The position numbers and the translations under genes were made by a program. A stretch of DNA of 64,000 bases from JASHVB01 sp963762885 (GTDB lineage: Bacteria > Pseudomonadota > Alphaproteobacteria > Acetobacterales > Acetobacteraceae), in the NCBI GenBank assembly GCA_963762885.1, contig CAVXNH010000098.1, positions 62,001 through 126,000 on the forward strand. Direction: 5' to 3'. Shown piece by piece: positions 39,063-48,483 of this stretch; positions within the stretch are counted from its first letter, which is position 1; each line of letters opens with the position of its first letter. The notes below the pieces were generated by a model, which had not been told where the DNA came from, did no database searches, and saw only the letters and a program-made list of their open reading frames with translations.

Positions 39063-39578
39063 TCAACCGGATCGCAGTTCCTTCGCCAGCAGCGCGACCA
39101 GTTCGTCCGCCGCGGCAAGAACCTGCGGAGTCATGGCCGCACCGGGGTCAAATGTCACGCCCTCCACGGTGAAGAGCATGCAGACACGGGGCAGGCCGTG
39201 CAGCATGCGGGTCAGGGCGATCGCTTCGGCGACCCCAAGGCCATGCGAGGACGCGCCCGGCTTTGCCGGCAGGACTTCGGTGGTGGTGCAGTCGGTTCGG
39301 CGGATCGTGCCGGCGGGTGCGCCGGAGACGGCGGCATCGACCAGCCACACGCTGTCCGCATCGCGCAGGCGTTCGATCAGGTCCAGGGCAGCGCCGTCGT
39401 GTTCCTCGACGCGAGTGTCGGAGGGCACACGGCCACGCAGGCGCTGCGCGATCAGGCGGCCAACGCCGTCATCACCGCGATCCGGATTCCCGACGCCGAT
39501 GACAAGGGGGTGGAAGGGGAAGAGATACTCCCCCTCCCCTTGTGGGAGGGGAGAAGCTTGCTTTATCAGCCGCCGCAT
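39063..39578 (-). CDS. NiFe hydrogenase maturation protease (HycI/HoxM type)
   Basis: 171 residues from ATG 39578. Cuts the C-terminal tail of the large subunit after nickel insertion. Motifs: LVIGVGNPDRGDDGVGRLIA, VWLVDAAVSGAPAGTI, SSHGLGVAEAIALTRML (nickel-sensing acid residues and His). The start overlaps the stop of the large subunit (TGATG). Odd: the family normally begins directly at the VIGVGNP strand, but here about 20 extra residues read KQASPLPQGEGEYLF, encoded by a CCCCTCCCC-ttgt-GGGGAGGGG-like palindrome. The repeat seems to have been inserted into the gene start and kept in frame. Confidence 0.85.
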   Translation of the reverse strand: MRRLIKQASPLPQGEGEYLFPFHPLVIGVGNPDRGDDGVGRLIAQRLRGRVPSDTRVEEHDGAALDLIERLRDADSVWLVDAAVSGAPAGTIRRTDCTTTEVLPAKPGASSHGLGVAEAIALTRMLHGLPRVCMLFTVEGVTFDPGAAMTPQVLAAADELVALLAKELRSG

Positions 39579-40867
39579 CACCCACGCACCACATTCAGCT
39601 TCAAAAAATGCGTCGCGCACGAAATGCACGGATCGTGGTTCCGTATCGCTTGCTCGCACAAATGCCCGAGCTTCTCATCCGGCAGATCGAGCCAGCGTGG
39701 GGCGAAGTCGAGCAAGTCGGCCTCGATGCTTGGCTGGTTCTGCGAGGTCGGCGGCACGATCTTCGCGTCCAGCACGCTGCCTTCGTTGTCCAGCCTATAG
39801 CGGTGATACAGCATGCCGCGTGGCGCCTCGGTGCACGCATAGCCGACACCGGCGCGCATCGGCGTATCGACGAACGGCCGGTCCGGCGGTTCGTAGGCAT
39901 CGATGATGCGCAACGCCTCGTCGAACGCGTACACCACCTCCACGGCGCGAATCACGATGCTGCGGAACGGATTGTTGCAGGTCGGCCCGAGCCCCGCCTG
40001 CGCTGCCGCTTCTTGCGCCAGCGGCGACAACAGCGACGAATTCAGGCTATAGCGCGCCAACGGCCCGGTCAGATATGCGCCATGGCCGATATGGCGCGAG
40101 TGCAGCGCATTCGAGCGCTTGACGTGAAACTCCTCGAAATGCGCGTCGTATTGCTGCGGCGTGATGTCGAGGCCCTTGTTCGACACCACGTGCCCGGCGT
40201 TGAACGGATACTCGCCCGCGCTTCCGAGCGACACGAACTCGTAGTCCCGTTCGACATCGGGAAATTCGAACCCGGCGACCAGCTTCACCGTGCCCAGCGA
40301 CGCGTCACGCCCGCGCAGCAGAGCCTCGCGCAATTCGCGCAGCTCGCGCTTGCTGGGCACACGATAGAACCCGCCGACCCGCACGTTGATCGGGTGGATC
40401 TCGCGACCGCCCAGCAGTTTCAGGATCTCGTTGCCGGCCTTCTTCAGCGCCAGACCGTCGCGGACGACGTCGGGATGGTCCTTCGCCATCTCCACCGCGC
40501 CGTCGTACCCCAGGAAATCCGGCGCGTGCAGCATGTACATGTGCAGCACGTGGCTCTCGATCCACTCGCCGCAATACAGCAGACGTCGGAGTTCGCGGAT
40601 CCCCGGCGTGATGGCGATGCCGAGCGCGTCTTCCATCGCGTGCACCGCGCTCATCTGGTAGGCGACCGGGCAGATGCCGCAAATCCGTGCCGTGACATCC
40701 GGCACTTCCATGCAGGAACGGCCGCGCAGGAAGGCTTCAAAGAACCGCGGCGGCTCGTAGATGCGCAGTTCGGCGTCGCGCAGCTTGCCGTCCTCGATCA
40801 CCAGGCGCAGCGCGCCCTCGCCTTCGACGCGCGCCAGCACATCCACCTTGATGGTCCTACGTTCCAT
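39578..40867 (-). CDS. hydA: NiFe hydrogenase large (alpha) subunit, group 3b-like
   Basis: 429 residues. Carries the NiFe(CN)2CO site. The four nickel cysteines are in RICGICPVAYQM and DPCISCATHF. After the last ligand the tail LKLNVVRG would be removed by the protease next door. The sequence style (LARVEGEGALRLVIEDGKL, HVLHMYMLHAPDFLGYDG, KKAGNEILKLLGGREIHPIN) fits cytosolic NAD(P)-linked group 3 enzymes such as sulfhydrogenase. Start 40867 overlaps the end of the delta subunit. Together with beta, gamma and delta it couples hydrogen oxidation or evolution to NAD(P)H. Confidence 0.93.
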   Translation of the reverse strand: MERRTIKVDVLARVEGEGALRLVIEDGKLRDAELRIYEPPRFFEAFLRGRSCMEVPDVTARICGICPVAYQMSAVHAMEDALGIAITPGIRELRRLLYCGEWIESHVLHMYMLHAPDFLGYDGAVEMAKDHPDVVRDGLALKKAGNEILKLLGGREIHPINVRVGGFYRVPSKRELRELREALLRGRDASLGTVKLVAGFEFPDVERDYEFVSLGSAGEYPFNAGHVVSNKGLDITPQQYDAHFEEFHVKRSNALHSRHIGHGAYLTGPLARYSLNSSLLSPLAQEAAAQAGLGPTCNNPFRSIVIRAVEVVYAFDEALRIIDAYEPPDRPFVDTPMRAGVGYACTEAPRGMLYHRYRLDNEGSVLDAKIVPPTSQNQPSIEADLLDFAPRWLDLPDEKLGHLCEQAIRNHDPCISCATHFLKLNVVRG

Positions 40868-41630
40868 GACGGTCGCCCTCTTCGCGGAACGCCTCGGCGC
40901 CGGCGTTGAAGGTGCGGTAGACGCGCTGGAGGTCGCGTTCGTTCATGCCGGCATCGCGTAACCGGGCGCTGAGCGAGACCGTGTTCGGCGTCTCCTTCGG
41001 TCCGAAACAGCCGTAGCAGCCACGGTTGTAGGCGGGACAGATCGCGCCGCAGCCGGCATGCGTCACCGGCCCCAGGCAGGACGCTGCGCCACGCACCAGC
41101 ACGCAGACGGTGCCGCGCGCTTTGCACTCCATGCAGACGGAGTGTGGGGAAATGTTCGGCTTGCGGCGATGCAGGTAGGCGACCAGCACCTCCAGCAACT
41201 GGTGCTTGTTGATCGGGCAGCCGCGCAATTCGAAATCGACGTTGACGTGCGCGCTGATCGGCGTGGAGGTCGCAAGCGTCTCGATATAGTCGGGCCGCGC
41301 ATAGACGATGGCGGTGAATTCGCGCACGTCCTTGAAGTTGCGCAGCGCCTGGATGCCGCCGGCGGTGGCGCAGGCGCCGATGGTGATCAGCGTCTTCGAC
41401 TGGCGGCGCACGTCATGCAGCCGTTCGGCGTCGTGCGCGGTGGTGACCGAGCCTTCCACCAGCGACACGTCGTACGGGCCCTTCACCACGGCGCGCGTGG
41501 CTTCCGGGAAGTAGGCGATGTCGACTGCGCCGGCGACCGCCAGCAACTCGTCCTCGCAATCCAGCAGCGAGAGTTGGCAGCCGTCGCAGGAGGCGAACTT
41601 CCAGACGGCGAGCTTCGGTTTGGCTGGCAT
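40857..41630 (-). CDS. hydD: NiFe hydrogenase small (delta) subunit
   Basis: 257 residues. Iron-sulfur partner of the large subunit; no Tat signal, consistent with a cytosolic enzyme. Cluster ligands: FASCDGCQLSLLDCE near the start, TIGACATAGGIQALRN, ELRGCPINKHQLLEVL for the proximal cluster, then further cysteines in VCMECKARGTVCV, SCLGPVTHAGCGAICP and NRGCYGCFGP. ATG 41630 is preferred over a GTG three codons earlier. Its end overlaps hydA by 11 bases. Confidence 0.92.
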   Translation of the reverse strand: MPAKPKLAVWKFASCDGCQLSLLDCEDELLAVAGAVDIAYFPEATRAVVKGPYDVSLVEGSVTTAHDAERLHDVRRQSKTLITIGACATAGGIQALRNFKDVREFTAIVYARPDYIETLATSTPISAHVNVDFELRGCPINKHQLLEVLVAYLHRRKPNISPHSVCMECKARGTVCVLVRGAASCLGPVTHAGCGAICPAYNRGCYGCFGPKETPNTVSLSARLRDAGMNERDLQRVYRTFNAGAEAFREEGDRHGT

Positions 41631-41647
41631 GGTCACCACAACCCTTC

Positions 41648-41734
41648 GTCATGGCGGGCGGAGGGCCGCCATCCACGACTTCGATGTATGCAGCAAGGCA
41701 AGTCGTGGATGGCGGGCCTTCGCCCGCCATGACG
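41648..41734. repeat. Long palindromic element inside the hydrogenase operon
   Basis: Arms of about 35 bp reading CGTCATGGCGGGC...CCATCCACGACTT and AAGTCGTGGATGG...GCCCGCCATGACG, loop of 17 bp. Same family as 35557-35646. It lies between gamma and delta genes of one operon, so a hairpin here could stabilise upstream mRNA or lower downstream expression. Confidence 0.85.
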
Positions 41735-41775
41735 ACGCGCGTTTTCGTGCGCTCGATGACGGATGGCCGATTGCA

Positions 41776-42636
41776 TCAGATCTCCTTCAGCCCCATCAGC
41801 CGGCGCACGCGGTCGTAGCTGACCACCGCGCCGTCCTTGCAGGCGAACATCCCGGCGAACTGGCAATGACCGCACAATCCCACGGCACATTTCATATTGC
41901 GCTCGATCGATACCCAGATCGCCAACTCCACCACGCCGATGTCGTGCAAGCCGGCAGCGGCGAAGCGCATCATCACCTCCGGACCACAGACCAGCGCCGT
42001 CGCGTGGTGCACGTCGATTGCCAGTTTCGGGATCAACCGCGTGACGACGCCGACGTTGCCGCGCCAATCTGCGCCGGCATGGTCCACGGTGACCTCGATT
42101 TGCACGTCCAACCGCCGCCGCCAGGTCTCCAGTTGCCGCCGGTAGAGGATCTCCTCGGGGCTGCGCGTGCCGTACAGCAGCACGACCTTGCCGAACTGCC
42201 CCCGGTTCGCCAGCAAGTGGTAGATCGACGGACGCAGCGGGGCGAGGCCGAGCCCGCCGGCCACCACCACCACATCCTGCCCCGCCAATTCCTCGGTCGG
42301 CCAGGCGGTGCCGAACGGGCCGCGCAACCCGAGCAAGTCGCCGGGCTGTAGCGCGGTCACCGCCTCGCTGACCGCACCGACCGAGCGAATGGTCTGCACC
42401 AGCCGCGACTCGTCGGCGGCATCGCCGCTGATGCTGACCGGGATTTCGCCGACGCCGAACACATACATCATGGTGAACTGGCCGGGTCGGTAGCGCGGCA
42501 GCGGTGCGCCGTCCTCCGGCTCCAACTCCAGCGTTACGTGGCCGGGCAGTTCGCGCGTGCGCTTCCGCACCCGCACGATGCGCGGCACCATGGGGTCCGC
42601 CGCCAGCGCGGCGAGCGGCTTAGCGAACGCGTCCAT
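41776..42636 (-). CDS. hydG: Hydrogenase FAD/NAD(P)-binding (gamma) subunit
   Basis: 286 residues. Ferredoxin-NADP reductase fold as in sulfhydrogenase gamma. FAD part: YRPGQFTMMYVFGVGEIPVS. NAD(P) part: VVVVAGGLGLAPLRPSIYHL, VLLYGTRSPEEILYRRQLET, ATALVCGPEVMMRF. A C-terminal [2Fe-2S] site is formed by CAVGLCGHC and FACKDG. Passes electrons between NAD(P)H and the beta-subunit clusters. Start 42636 overlaps the cNMP-binding gene by 17 bases. Confidence 0.92.
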   Translation of the reverse strand: MDAFAKPLAALAADPMVPRIVRVRKRTRELPGHVTLELEPEDGAPLPRYRPGQFTMMYVFGVGEIPVSISGDAADESRLVQTIRSVGAVSEAVTALQPGDLLGLRGPFGTAWPTEELAGQDVVVVAGGLGLAPLRPSIYHLLANRGQFGKVVLLYGTRSPEEILYRRQLETWRRRLDVQIEVTVDHAGADWRGNVGVVTRLIPKLAIDVHHATALVCGPEVMMRFAAAGLHDIGVVELAIWVSIERNMKCAVGLCGHCQFAGMFACKDGAVVSYDRVRRLMGLKEI

Positions 42637-43067
42637 AGACGTCGAGCATCTGGAACCGGGTCGCCTGAAGCCGCTGTACCAGCACCGGCAGGAAGCGTTT
42701 CAGCAGGGCGTAGCCCAGGTGGTGATCAGCCTCGCATTTATCGCGCAGGCAGCGCGCGTCGAGCGCCAGCGCGCGGGTAAGTTCAAGGGCGCGCGCGTCG
42801 TAGCCCCAGCGATAGGGCGGCAACAGCCAGGTGAGGCCGACGATCTCGCCCTCGCCCACCGTTTCGAACTGCACCGCGCCGCGGCCCGGGGCGGCCACTT
42901 CCATCGCTACCCGGCCGTGGCGGACCAGATAGATCCAGTCGGCGGGATCCTCGGCATGGAACAGGTACTCATCGGCGTTGAACCGTGTGTTCTTGGCGCA
43001 GCCGGCCGCCAGGTCGATGAATTCCTGGCCAAGCCCGGCGAACAGCCGATGCTCCGCGAGGATGCGT

Positions 43068-43081
<14 letters not shown>
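42620..43081 (-). CDS. Stand-alone cyclic-nucleotide-binding (CRP-type) protein
   Basis: 153 residues. Holds only the effector-binding beta-roll: LFAGLGQEFIDLAAGCAKNT, YLFHAEDPADWIYLVRHGRV, ETVGEGEIVGLTWLLPP, then a helical end ARCLRDKCEADHHLGYALLK. There is no helix-turn-helix, so it cannot be a normal CRP/FNR regulator. It overlaps both hydrogenase neighbours (14 and 17 bases), which points to tight co-translation. Possible roles are allosteric control of the enzyme or help in assembly; both are guesses. The usual cAMP-binding Arg is not obvious (GEGEIVGLTWLL). Confidence 0.85.
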
Positions 43082-44201
<1,120 letters not shown>

Positions 44202-44235
44202 GGGACCAGCCTGGGCGGCATCGTAAGCGCCGGCA

Positions 44236-44249
44236 TTGATCCAGCGCAA
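44236..44249. promoter_or_regulatory. Possible FNR/FixK-like box upstream of the hydrogenase operon
   Basis: TTGAT-CCAG-CGCAA, compared with the TTGAT-N4-ATCAA consensus: two mismatches in the right half. It lies 35-48 bp before the hydB start. Weak alone, but two better boxes occur 700-800 bp away. Confidence 0.4.
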
Positions 44250-44263
44250 TCGCGGTACAGAAA

Positions 44264-44293
44264 ACCTCTCCCACGCTGCGCGTGGGAGAGGTC
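44264..44293. terminator. Palindrome after hsp20
   Basis: ACCTCTCCCACGC and GCGTGGGAGAGGT form a hairpin with a short loop, 50 bp after the hsp20 stop on the minus strand and before the hydrogenase promoter. Likely ends the hsp20 transcript. Shares its core with 16522 and 28262. Confidence 0.65.
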
Positions 44294-44342
44294 ATCTGCC
44301 TCATTGCTCCCGAGCGGCATGCGCGGGAGCACAGTTCTGCCC

Positions 44343-44864
44343 TCACGCGGCGGCTTTGACCTCGATCTTCTTCGGCTCGGTCTTCGCCTTGGCGGTCTTC
44401 GGCATCGTCACCGTCAGCACGCCCTTGGCGAACTCGGCGCCGATCTTGTCGGGGTCAACGCCGTCAGGCAGCGCGAAGCTGCGCCGGAACGCGCCGTAGC
44501 TCCGCTCCGACAGGTAGTAGTTCTTTTCCTTCTTCTCCTTTGCTTCCTTCTTTTCGCCCTTGATCGTCAGCAAGTCGTCGGTCAGCGCCACCTCGATGTC
44601 GGTTTCCGCCATCCCAGGCAGTTCGGCGGTCAACTTGTAGGCGTCCGCGTCCTCGGTCACGTCGATTGCCGGGTTCGGCATGCTCAACGTGGTGTCGAAA
44701 CGGAACGGCATATCGGCATCGAATATGCGCCGCAGCGACGGCATGCCGAAGCCGCTGGCGAATTGATCGAACAGATGGTCCATCTCCGTACGGAGCGACC
44801 GCCACGCATCCGGCGTGGCTGGTGCGGGCACGGTCTTCTTCACCTCAACAGGGGTCGTAGCCAT
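44343..44864 (-). CDS. Hsp20 small heat-shock protein
   Basis: 173 residues. Holdase chaperone. Alpha-crystallin domain from about residue 60: NPAIDVTEDADAYKLTAELP, IEVALTDDLLTIKGEKKEAK, YGAFRRSFALPDGVDPDKI, FAKGVLTVTMPKT (the conserved GVL). A long Lys/Glu-rich loop is inserted as in other Hsp20s of this type. GGAGG stands five bases before ATG 44864. Regulation may include the FNR-like box at 44935; no clear RpoH promoter was found. Confidence 0.93.
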   Translation of the reverse strand: MATTPVEVKKTVPAPATPDAWRSLRTEMDHLFDQFASGFGMPSLRRIFDADMPFRFDTTLSMPNPAIDVTEDADAYKLTAELPGMAETDIEVALTDDLLTIKGEKKEAKEKKEKNYYLSERSYGAFRRSFALPDGVDPDKIGAEFAKGVLTVTMPKTAKAKTEPKKIEVKAAA

Positions 44865-44934
44865 TTTGTTCCTCCGTTCGGCTATATGCCCATTCGAAGG
44901 CAGAACCAATATAGGCATGGCCCGTAGGATTGCC

Positions 44935-44948
44935 TTGATCCACGTCAA
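44935..44948. promoter_or_regulatory. FNR/FixK-like box upstream of hsp20
   Basis: TTGAT-CCAC-GTCAA, one mismatch from TTGAT-N4-ATCAA. It is 71-84 bp upstream of the hsp20 start, in the shared region with the divergent DUF2934 gene. Confidence 0.55.
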
Positions 44949-45058
44949 AACCCCTGTCCTGGACTTGAAAAATTCTCGACAGGTGGCTTTTTCGCCGGGC
45001 CATCGCCGCCCCGCGCCGGCACGGACATACACCCATTCGCGCTGCATTCGTCGATGAC

Positions 45059-45072
45059 TTGACCTGGATCAA
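45059..45072. promoter_or_regulatory. FNR/FixK-like box upstream of the DUF2934 gene
   Basis: TTGAC-CTGG-ATCAA, one mismatch from the consensus. It lies 66-79 bp before ATG 45138, a normal distance for an activator site above a promoter. Confidence 0.6.
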
Positions 45073-45137
45073 CGCGACCCTGCGCTGCTGTGGATAGGGT
45101 TCCGGCCGCCAACGAAACACGAGCAAAGGAGGGGGCG

Positions 45138-45479
45138 ATGGCAAAAGCCGCAGACGTGCACGAACGGCGGATTCGCGCCCGGGCCATGAAGCACTGGCGG
45201 GAAGACGGGTCGCCGAAGGGACGCTTCGACGAATACCTGGAACGCTCGCGGGAATTGCAGGCGTTCGAAGACCATCCGGGCGCCGCGCTGCTGCCCAACC
45301 CGATGGCCGTGCATCACGGCGACGTCGTCCCGCCACAGCCGGTGGAGGAAGCCGAGCTGATGGAGAACCTCGGTGAGTTCCCCGGCCTGCTGTCAGACCA
45401 GGGCGATCGCAGCACGGTACCGATGACCCGCAAGAAGGCCCGCCAGGGTACTGCGGGAGGAATGAGGCGCCAGCGCTGA
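45138..45479 (+). CDS. DUF2934 domain protein
   Basis: 113 residues. The DUF2934 motif is at the start: HERRIRARAMKHWREDGSPK followed by GRFDEYLERSRELQAF. Function of the family is unknown; members are short and often sit near stress genes. The C-terminal half is low complexity and basic at the end (RKKARQGTAGGMRRQR). AAAGGAGG stands eight bases before the ATG. Expressed divergently from hsp20. Confidence 0.85.
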   Translation: MAKAADVHERRIRARAMKHWREDGSPKGRFDEYLERSRELQAFEDHPGAALLPNPMAVHHGDVVPPQPVEEAELMENLGEFPGLLSDQGDRSTVPMTRKKARQGTAGGMRRQR

Positions 45480-45568
45480 CCAGGCACTGAATCGCTTCAT
45501 TCGCCCAGCATTCACTCCTGGGCAACATTTCGCTGCCAGTGTGCGTCCGGCGGTCCCCTTCCGGACCG

Positions 45569-46777
45569 GTGGATACGGCATTGCAGGCGAAGGAACCCGC
45601 CCGGCGGCGCCTTCTGGTGGTGGACGACGAGCATGTCGAACGCATGCTGGTGGCGCACGCGGCGGCGCCGCTAGGCTTTGCCGTCGATGCAGCCGGCAAC
45701 CTGGAGGACGCTGTCCGCCTGCTGGACCTGCACGTCTACGACGCGATCGTGCTGGACCTGGCTCTTGGCGAGACCGAGTCAATCAGCCTGTTGCCGGTGC
45801 TGCGCGCAGGCGCGACCGACCCGCTGGTGATCTTCGTTTCCGGCATGGACGACCGGGTGCGCGCCGCCAGCGCCCGGCTGGCCGCAACGCTTGGCCTGCG
45901 GGTGGCCGGAGCCTTGGCCAAGCCGGTATCCCCCGCCGCGTTGCGTGGGTTGCTCCGCAGCACGCCAGAGCATGCCGTGCAGCCCGTAGCGCCCGACGCG
46001 ATCCACCCGAGCGAGGCCGAACTCGCGCTGGCATTGGCGCGCGGCGAACTGGCCGCCGCGTTTCAACCGAAGCTCGCGCTGCGCACCGGCACGGTCACCG
46101 GCGTCGAGGCACTCGCCCGCTGGCACCGGCCGGACGGCGCGATCCTGCTGCCGGACCTGTTCATCCCGCTGGCCGAGGAGACCGGCCTGATCGTGCCACT
46201 GACCGAGACCATCCTGGAGCAATCCTTCGCCGCCTGCCGGCGCTGGCAGTTGCGCTATCCGGGTTGCAGCGTGGCGGTAAACCTGTCGCCCCTGGCGCTG
46301 GCCAATCCGGCGCTGCCGGAGCAAATCGAGGAAATGCTGCGGCATGCCGAACTGCCGCCATCCGCGCTGATCGCCGAAATCACCGAGAGCATGATCATCG
46401 CCGACCCGGTGCTGGCGACCGAGGTGGTGACGCGGCTGCGCATCAAGGGGATCGGCCTGGCGATCGACGATTTCGGTACCGGGCACTCGTCGCTGTTGTC
46501 GCTGATGCGGCTGCCGTTCACCGAACTGAAAATCGACCGCTCGTTCGTGGCGGCCTGCGATACCGACATGGAGGCGTGGAAGATCATTCGCGCCACCATC
46601 TCGCTCGCCCACGAGTTGGGGATGTCGGTGGTGGCGGAGGGGATCGAAACCGCGTCCGTCGCGCACCGGCTGGCGGAGGTGGGGTGCGACATCGGACAGG
46701 GCTGGCACTTCGGCCGGGCGATGACGGAGGCCGGGCTGGAGGACTGGCTGGCACGGCAGGTGGTTGCAGGGTGGTGA
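45569..46777 (+). CDS. Response-regulator EAL phosphodiesterase
   Basis: 402 residues from GTG 45569 (an earlier GTG at 45539 adds ten). Receiver domain: LLVVDDEHVERML, phospho-acceptor Asp in YDAIVLDLALGE, Lys in GALAKPVSPAALRG. EAL domain: VTGVEALARWHRPDG, VAVNLSPLALAN, IAEITESMI, IDDFGTGHSSLLSLMRL, LKIDRSFVAAC, VVAEGIET. All catalytic residues for cyclic-di-GMP hydrolysis appear present, so it should lower cyclic-di-GMP on phosphorylation. No kinase gene is adjacent; the giant kinases lie far away in the window. Confidence 0.92.
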   Translation: MDTALQAKEPARRRLLVVDDEHVERMLVAHAAAPLGFAVDAAGNLEDAVRLLDLHVYDAIVLDLALGETESISLLPVLRAGATDPLVIFVSGMDDRVRAASARLAATLGLRVAGALAKPVSPAALRGLLRSTPEHAVQPVAPDAIHPSEAELALALARGELAAAFQPKLALRTGTVTGVEALARWHRPDGAILLPDLFIPLAEETGLIVPLTETILEQSFAACRRWQLRYPGCSVAVNLSPLALANPALPEQIEEMLRHAELPPSALIAEITESMIIADPVLATEVVTRLRIKGIGLAIDDFGTGHSSLLSLMRLPFTELKIDRSFVAACDTDMEAWKIIRATISLAHELGMSVVAEGIETASVAHRLAEVGCDIGQGWHFGRAMTEAGLEDWLARQVVAGW

Positions 46778-47732
46778 AGGAGCGTGCGTTGCCATGCGTC
46801 CAACCGGGGCAATCGCATTGGGGCGATCGCATCTGGGCGGAATACGATGTGCTTCGGCGATGATCGCGGGACAGTGCCGCAAGCAAGCATTTCAACACCG
46901 ATTGCCACAGCGCAGCCGTTGGCCCCGTTTGCCATCCGGATCCGCCTCAACGGCCGGAATGGCTGGCACGCTCGATGGATGCAGCCTGCCTCGGTTATAC
47001 CCGGCGCGACAACGGCTTCACTTGGCTGGAGTATCCGGAGCAGGCGAAACGCCTGATGGACCGGGATCCAGAGAGCGCATGGCAGGAAATGCCGAGCGGC
47101 ATCGCGCGCAGCCTGAACCCGGAACACGACGCGACGTTCCCGGCGTTTCCCATGGAATATTCCCGGTCGACCTACCAGAGCGAGAGGGCCTCCGACATCA
47201 TGTTCCGCAAGCCGGCAGCGCTGGCCCGGCTGTACCCCAAACTGATCCATCACGGCCTGACCGCGTTCCTCAGTCCGGATGTGATGCGCTTCCTGGGCCG
47301 CACCCGCCTGCCCCTGCGAAGGCGGGGATTCCCCCTGGCGGCAAGCTCCAGAAATTCAGACGCAGCGTTTGCAACACTGTGAAGCGGGAAAGCTTCGATC
47401 CGTGCCAATCCCGGCACGCTGATAAGTTGTTTGTGGTGGCCATTCAGCGGGCTGCCCATCATATCGTCGAGCCACGGATTGCGGCTCCATGATACCATCA
47501 TGGATGGATGCGGGGGTCTCGCCCAATTGCAACAACATGAAGCAACAATTCACGTCGTCAGTGTAGTTTTGCAGGAGGTTCGTGAGTTTGACAGTACGGA
47601 CCCTGGGAGGGTCGTTGCGGACCAACCGCCACTACAAACAAAGCTATCAGACGAATCAATATGGAATGAAGTTTGGAATAATAGAGTATCGCCACGTCAG
47701 GACAGAACGTCCCCTCCGTTAGATACGCCGCA
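46778..47732. other. Low-coding region with a degraded coding fragment
   Basis: A plus-strand frame at 46975-47382 reads DAACLGYTRRDNGFTWLEYP, EYSRSTYQSERASDIMFRKP and LTAFLSPDVMRFLGRTR. It looks like the decayed end of a longer protein, possibly transposon-related, but I cannot name it. The preceding 200 bp continue in another frame (RIRLNGRNGWHARWMQPA), so at least one frameshift is present. From 47400 to 47732 I see nothing coding; AT content rises near 47680. Confidence 0.4.
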
Positions 47733-48008
47733 TCATGCTGCTCTTGCTCGCACCAATTTAGCCGGTCGCGGCGTACCGGTTTGCGCGTCCACCTCCGATA
47801 TCAACGGAACAAGTTTGGCAACCGGGGCCTTCCTTCTGGTCCCCGATCGGCGCAACCTTTCCTGTACCTGGACCAAATCGATCCGTCTCATCTCCTCATA
47901 GATTTCCTGGGTGATCTGTCGCGGCGGTATGGAAATCCACTCTTCGACACTGTGGTGCCGCCGCACTGCATTGAACGCCTGTAGGAACGTGGCATCGGGT
48001 TGAGACAT
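47733..48008 (-). CDS. Small protein of unknown function
   Basis: 91 residues from ATG 48008, with AAGG nearby. Sequence style: FLQAFNAVRRHHSVEEWISI, EEMRRIDLVQVQERLRRSGT, basic C-terminus. Predicted helical and soluble. I do not recognise a domain. The balanced composition and codon use suggest a real gene; a GTG/TTG start further upstream (48074) is possible. Confidence 0.45.
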   Translation of the reverse strand: MSQPDATFLQAFNAVRRHHSVEEWISIPPRQITQEIYEEMRRIDLVQVQERLRRSGTRRKAPVAKLVPLISEVDAQTGTPRPAKLVRARAA

Positions 48009-48074
48009 CGGCCTTCTCTTCAGACTTATTCCCTCTTGTAGGTCGATCAGAATCGGCTTTCCGAACCTGGTCAA

Positions 48075-48483
48075 GAGTCTAATTCTGCAATCCTATTTGA
48101 ATGTGGTATTTTGGCAACACACCGAACTCGGCAAAAGCGCCTTCTTCTAAAACGGAGCCTGGCACGCCCATCTGCCGAAATACGGGACATCCTTGGCAGC
48201 GGACGTTACTCGAGGCGAGCTCGCTGGTTCATCGACTGCCAAACGGCCCGTAGCGGCAGCAATCGGTTCGCCGCTTGCCCAGCCAGCCACCCGCGACATG
48301 CCGCGCCGATCCGTCCTTGTGGGGCGCCGGCCGGCAGATTGACACTGTTCGATTCGCTCAGATAGCAGCCCGCAATGGTCGCTTCAGGCGAAGGATCGTC
48401 GGCTGATCGGCGCATGGTATCGCCGCTCTGCGTGCGTAACGCCCAATGAACCGGCAACGCAAACCCTATGGAGATCGCCAGAC
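48075..48483. other. Intergenic region, no supported gene
   Basis: Short frames on both strands (for example plus 48111-48365) lack ribosome sites and protein-like composition. The last 100 bp should include the promoter of the MORN gene. Confidence 0.5.

Noticed and set aside
44960..44990. Heat-shock sigma promoter near hsp20 (CTTGAAA)
   Set aside because: The motif is on the plus strand, away from hsp20, and has no matching -10 element.
48111..48365. Plus-strand 84-codon frame
   Set aside because: Starts with a rare codon, no ribosome site, composition not protein-like.
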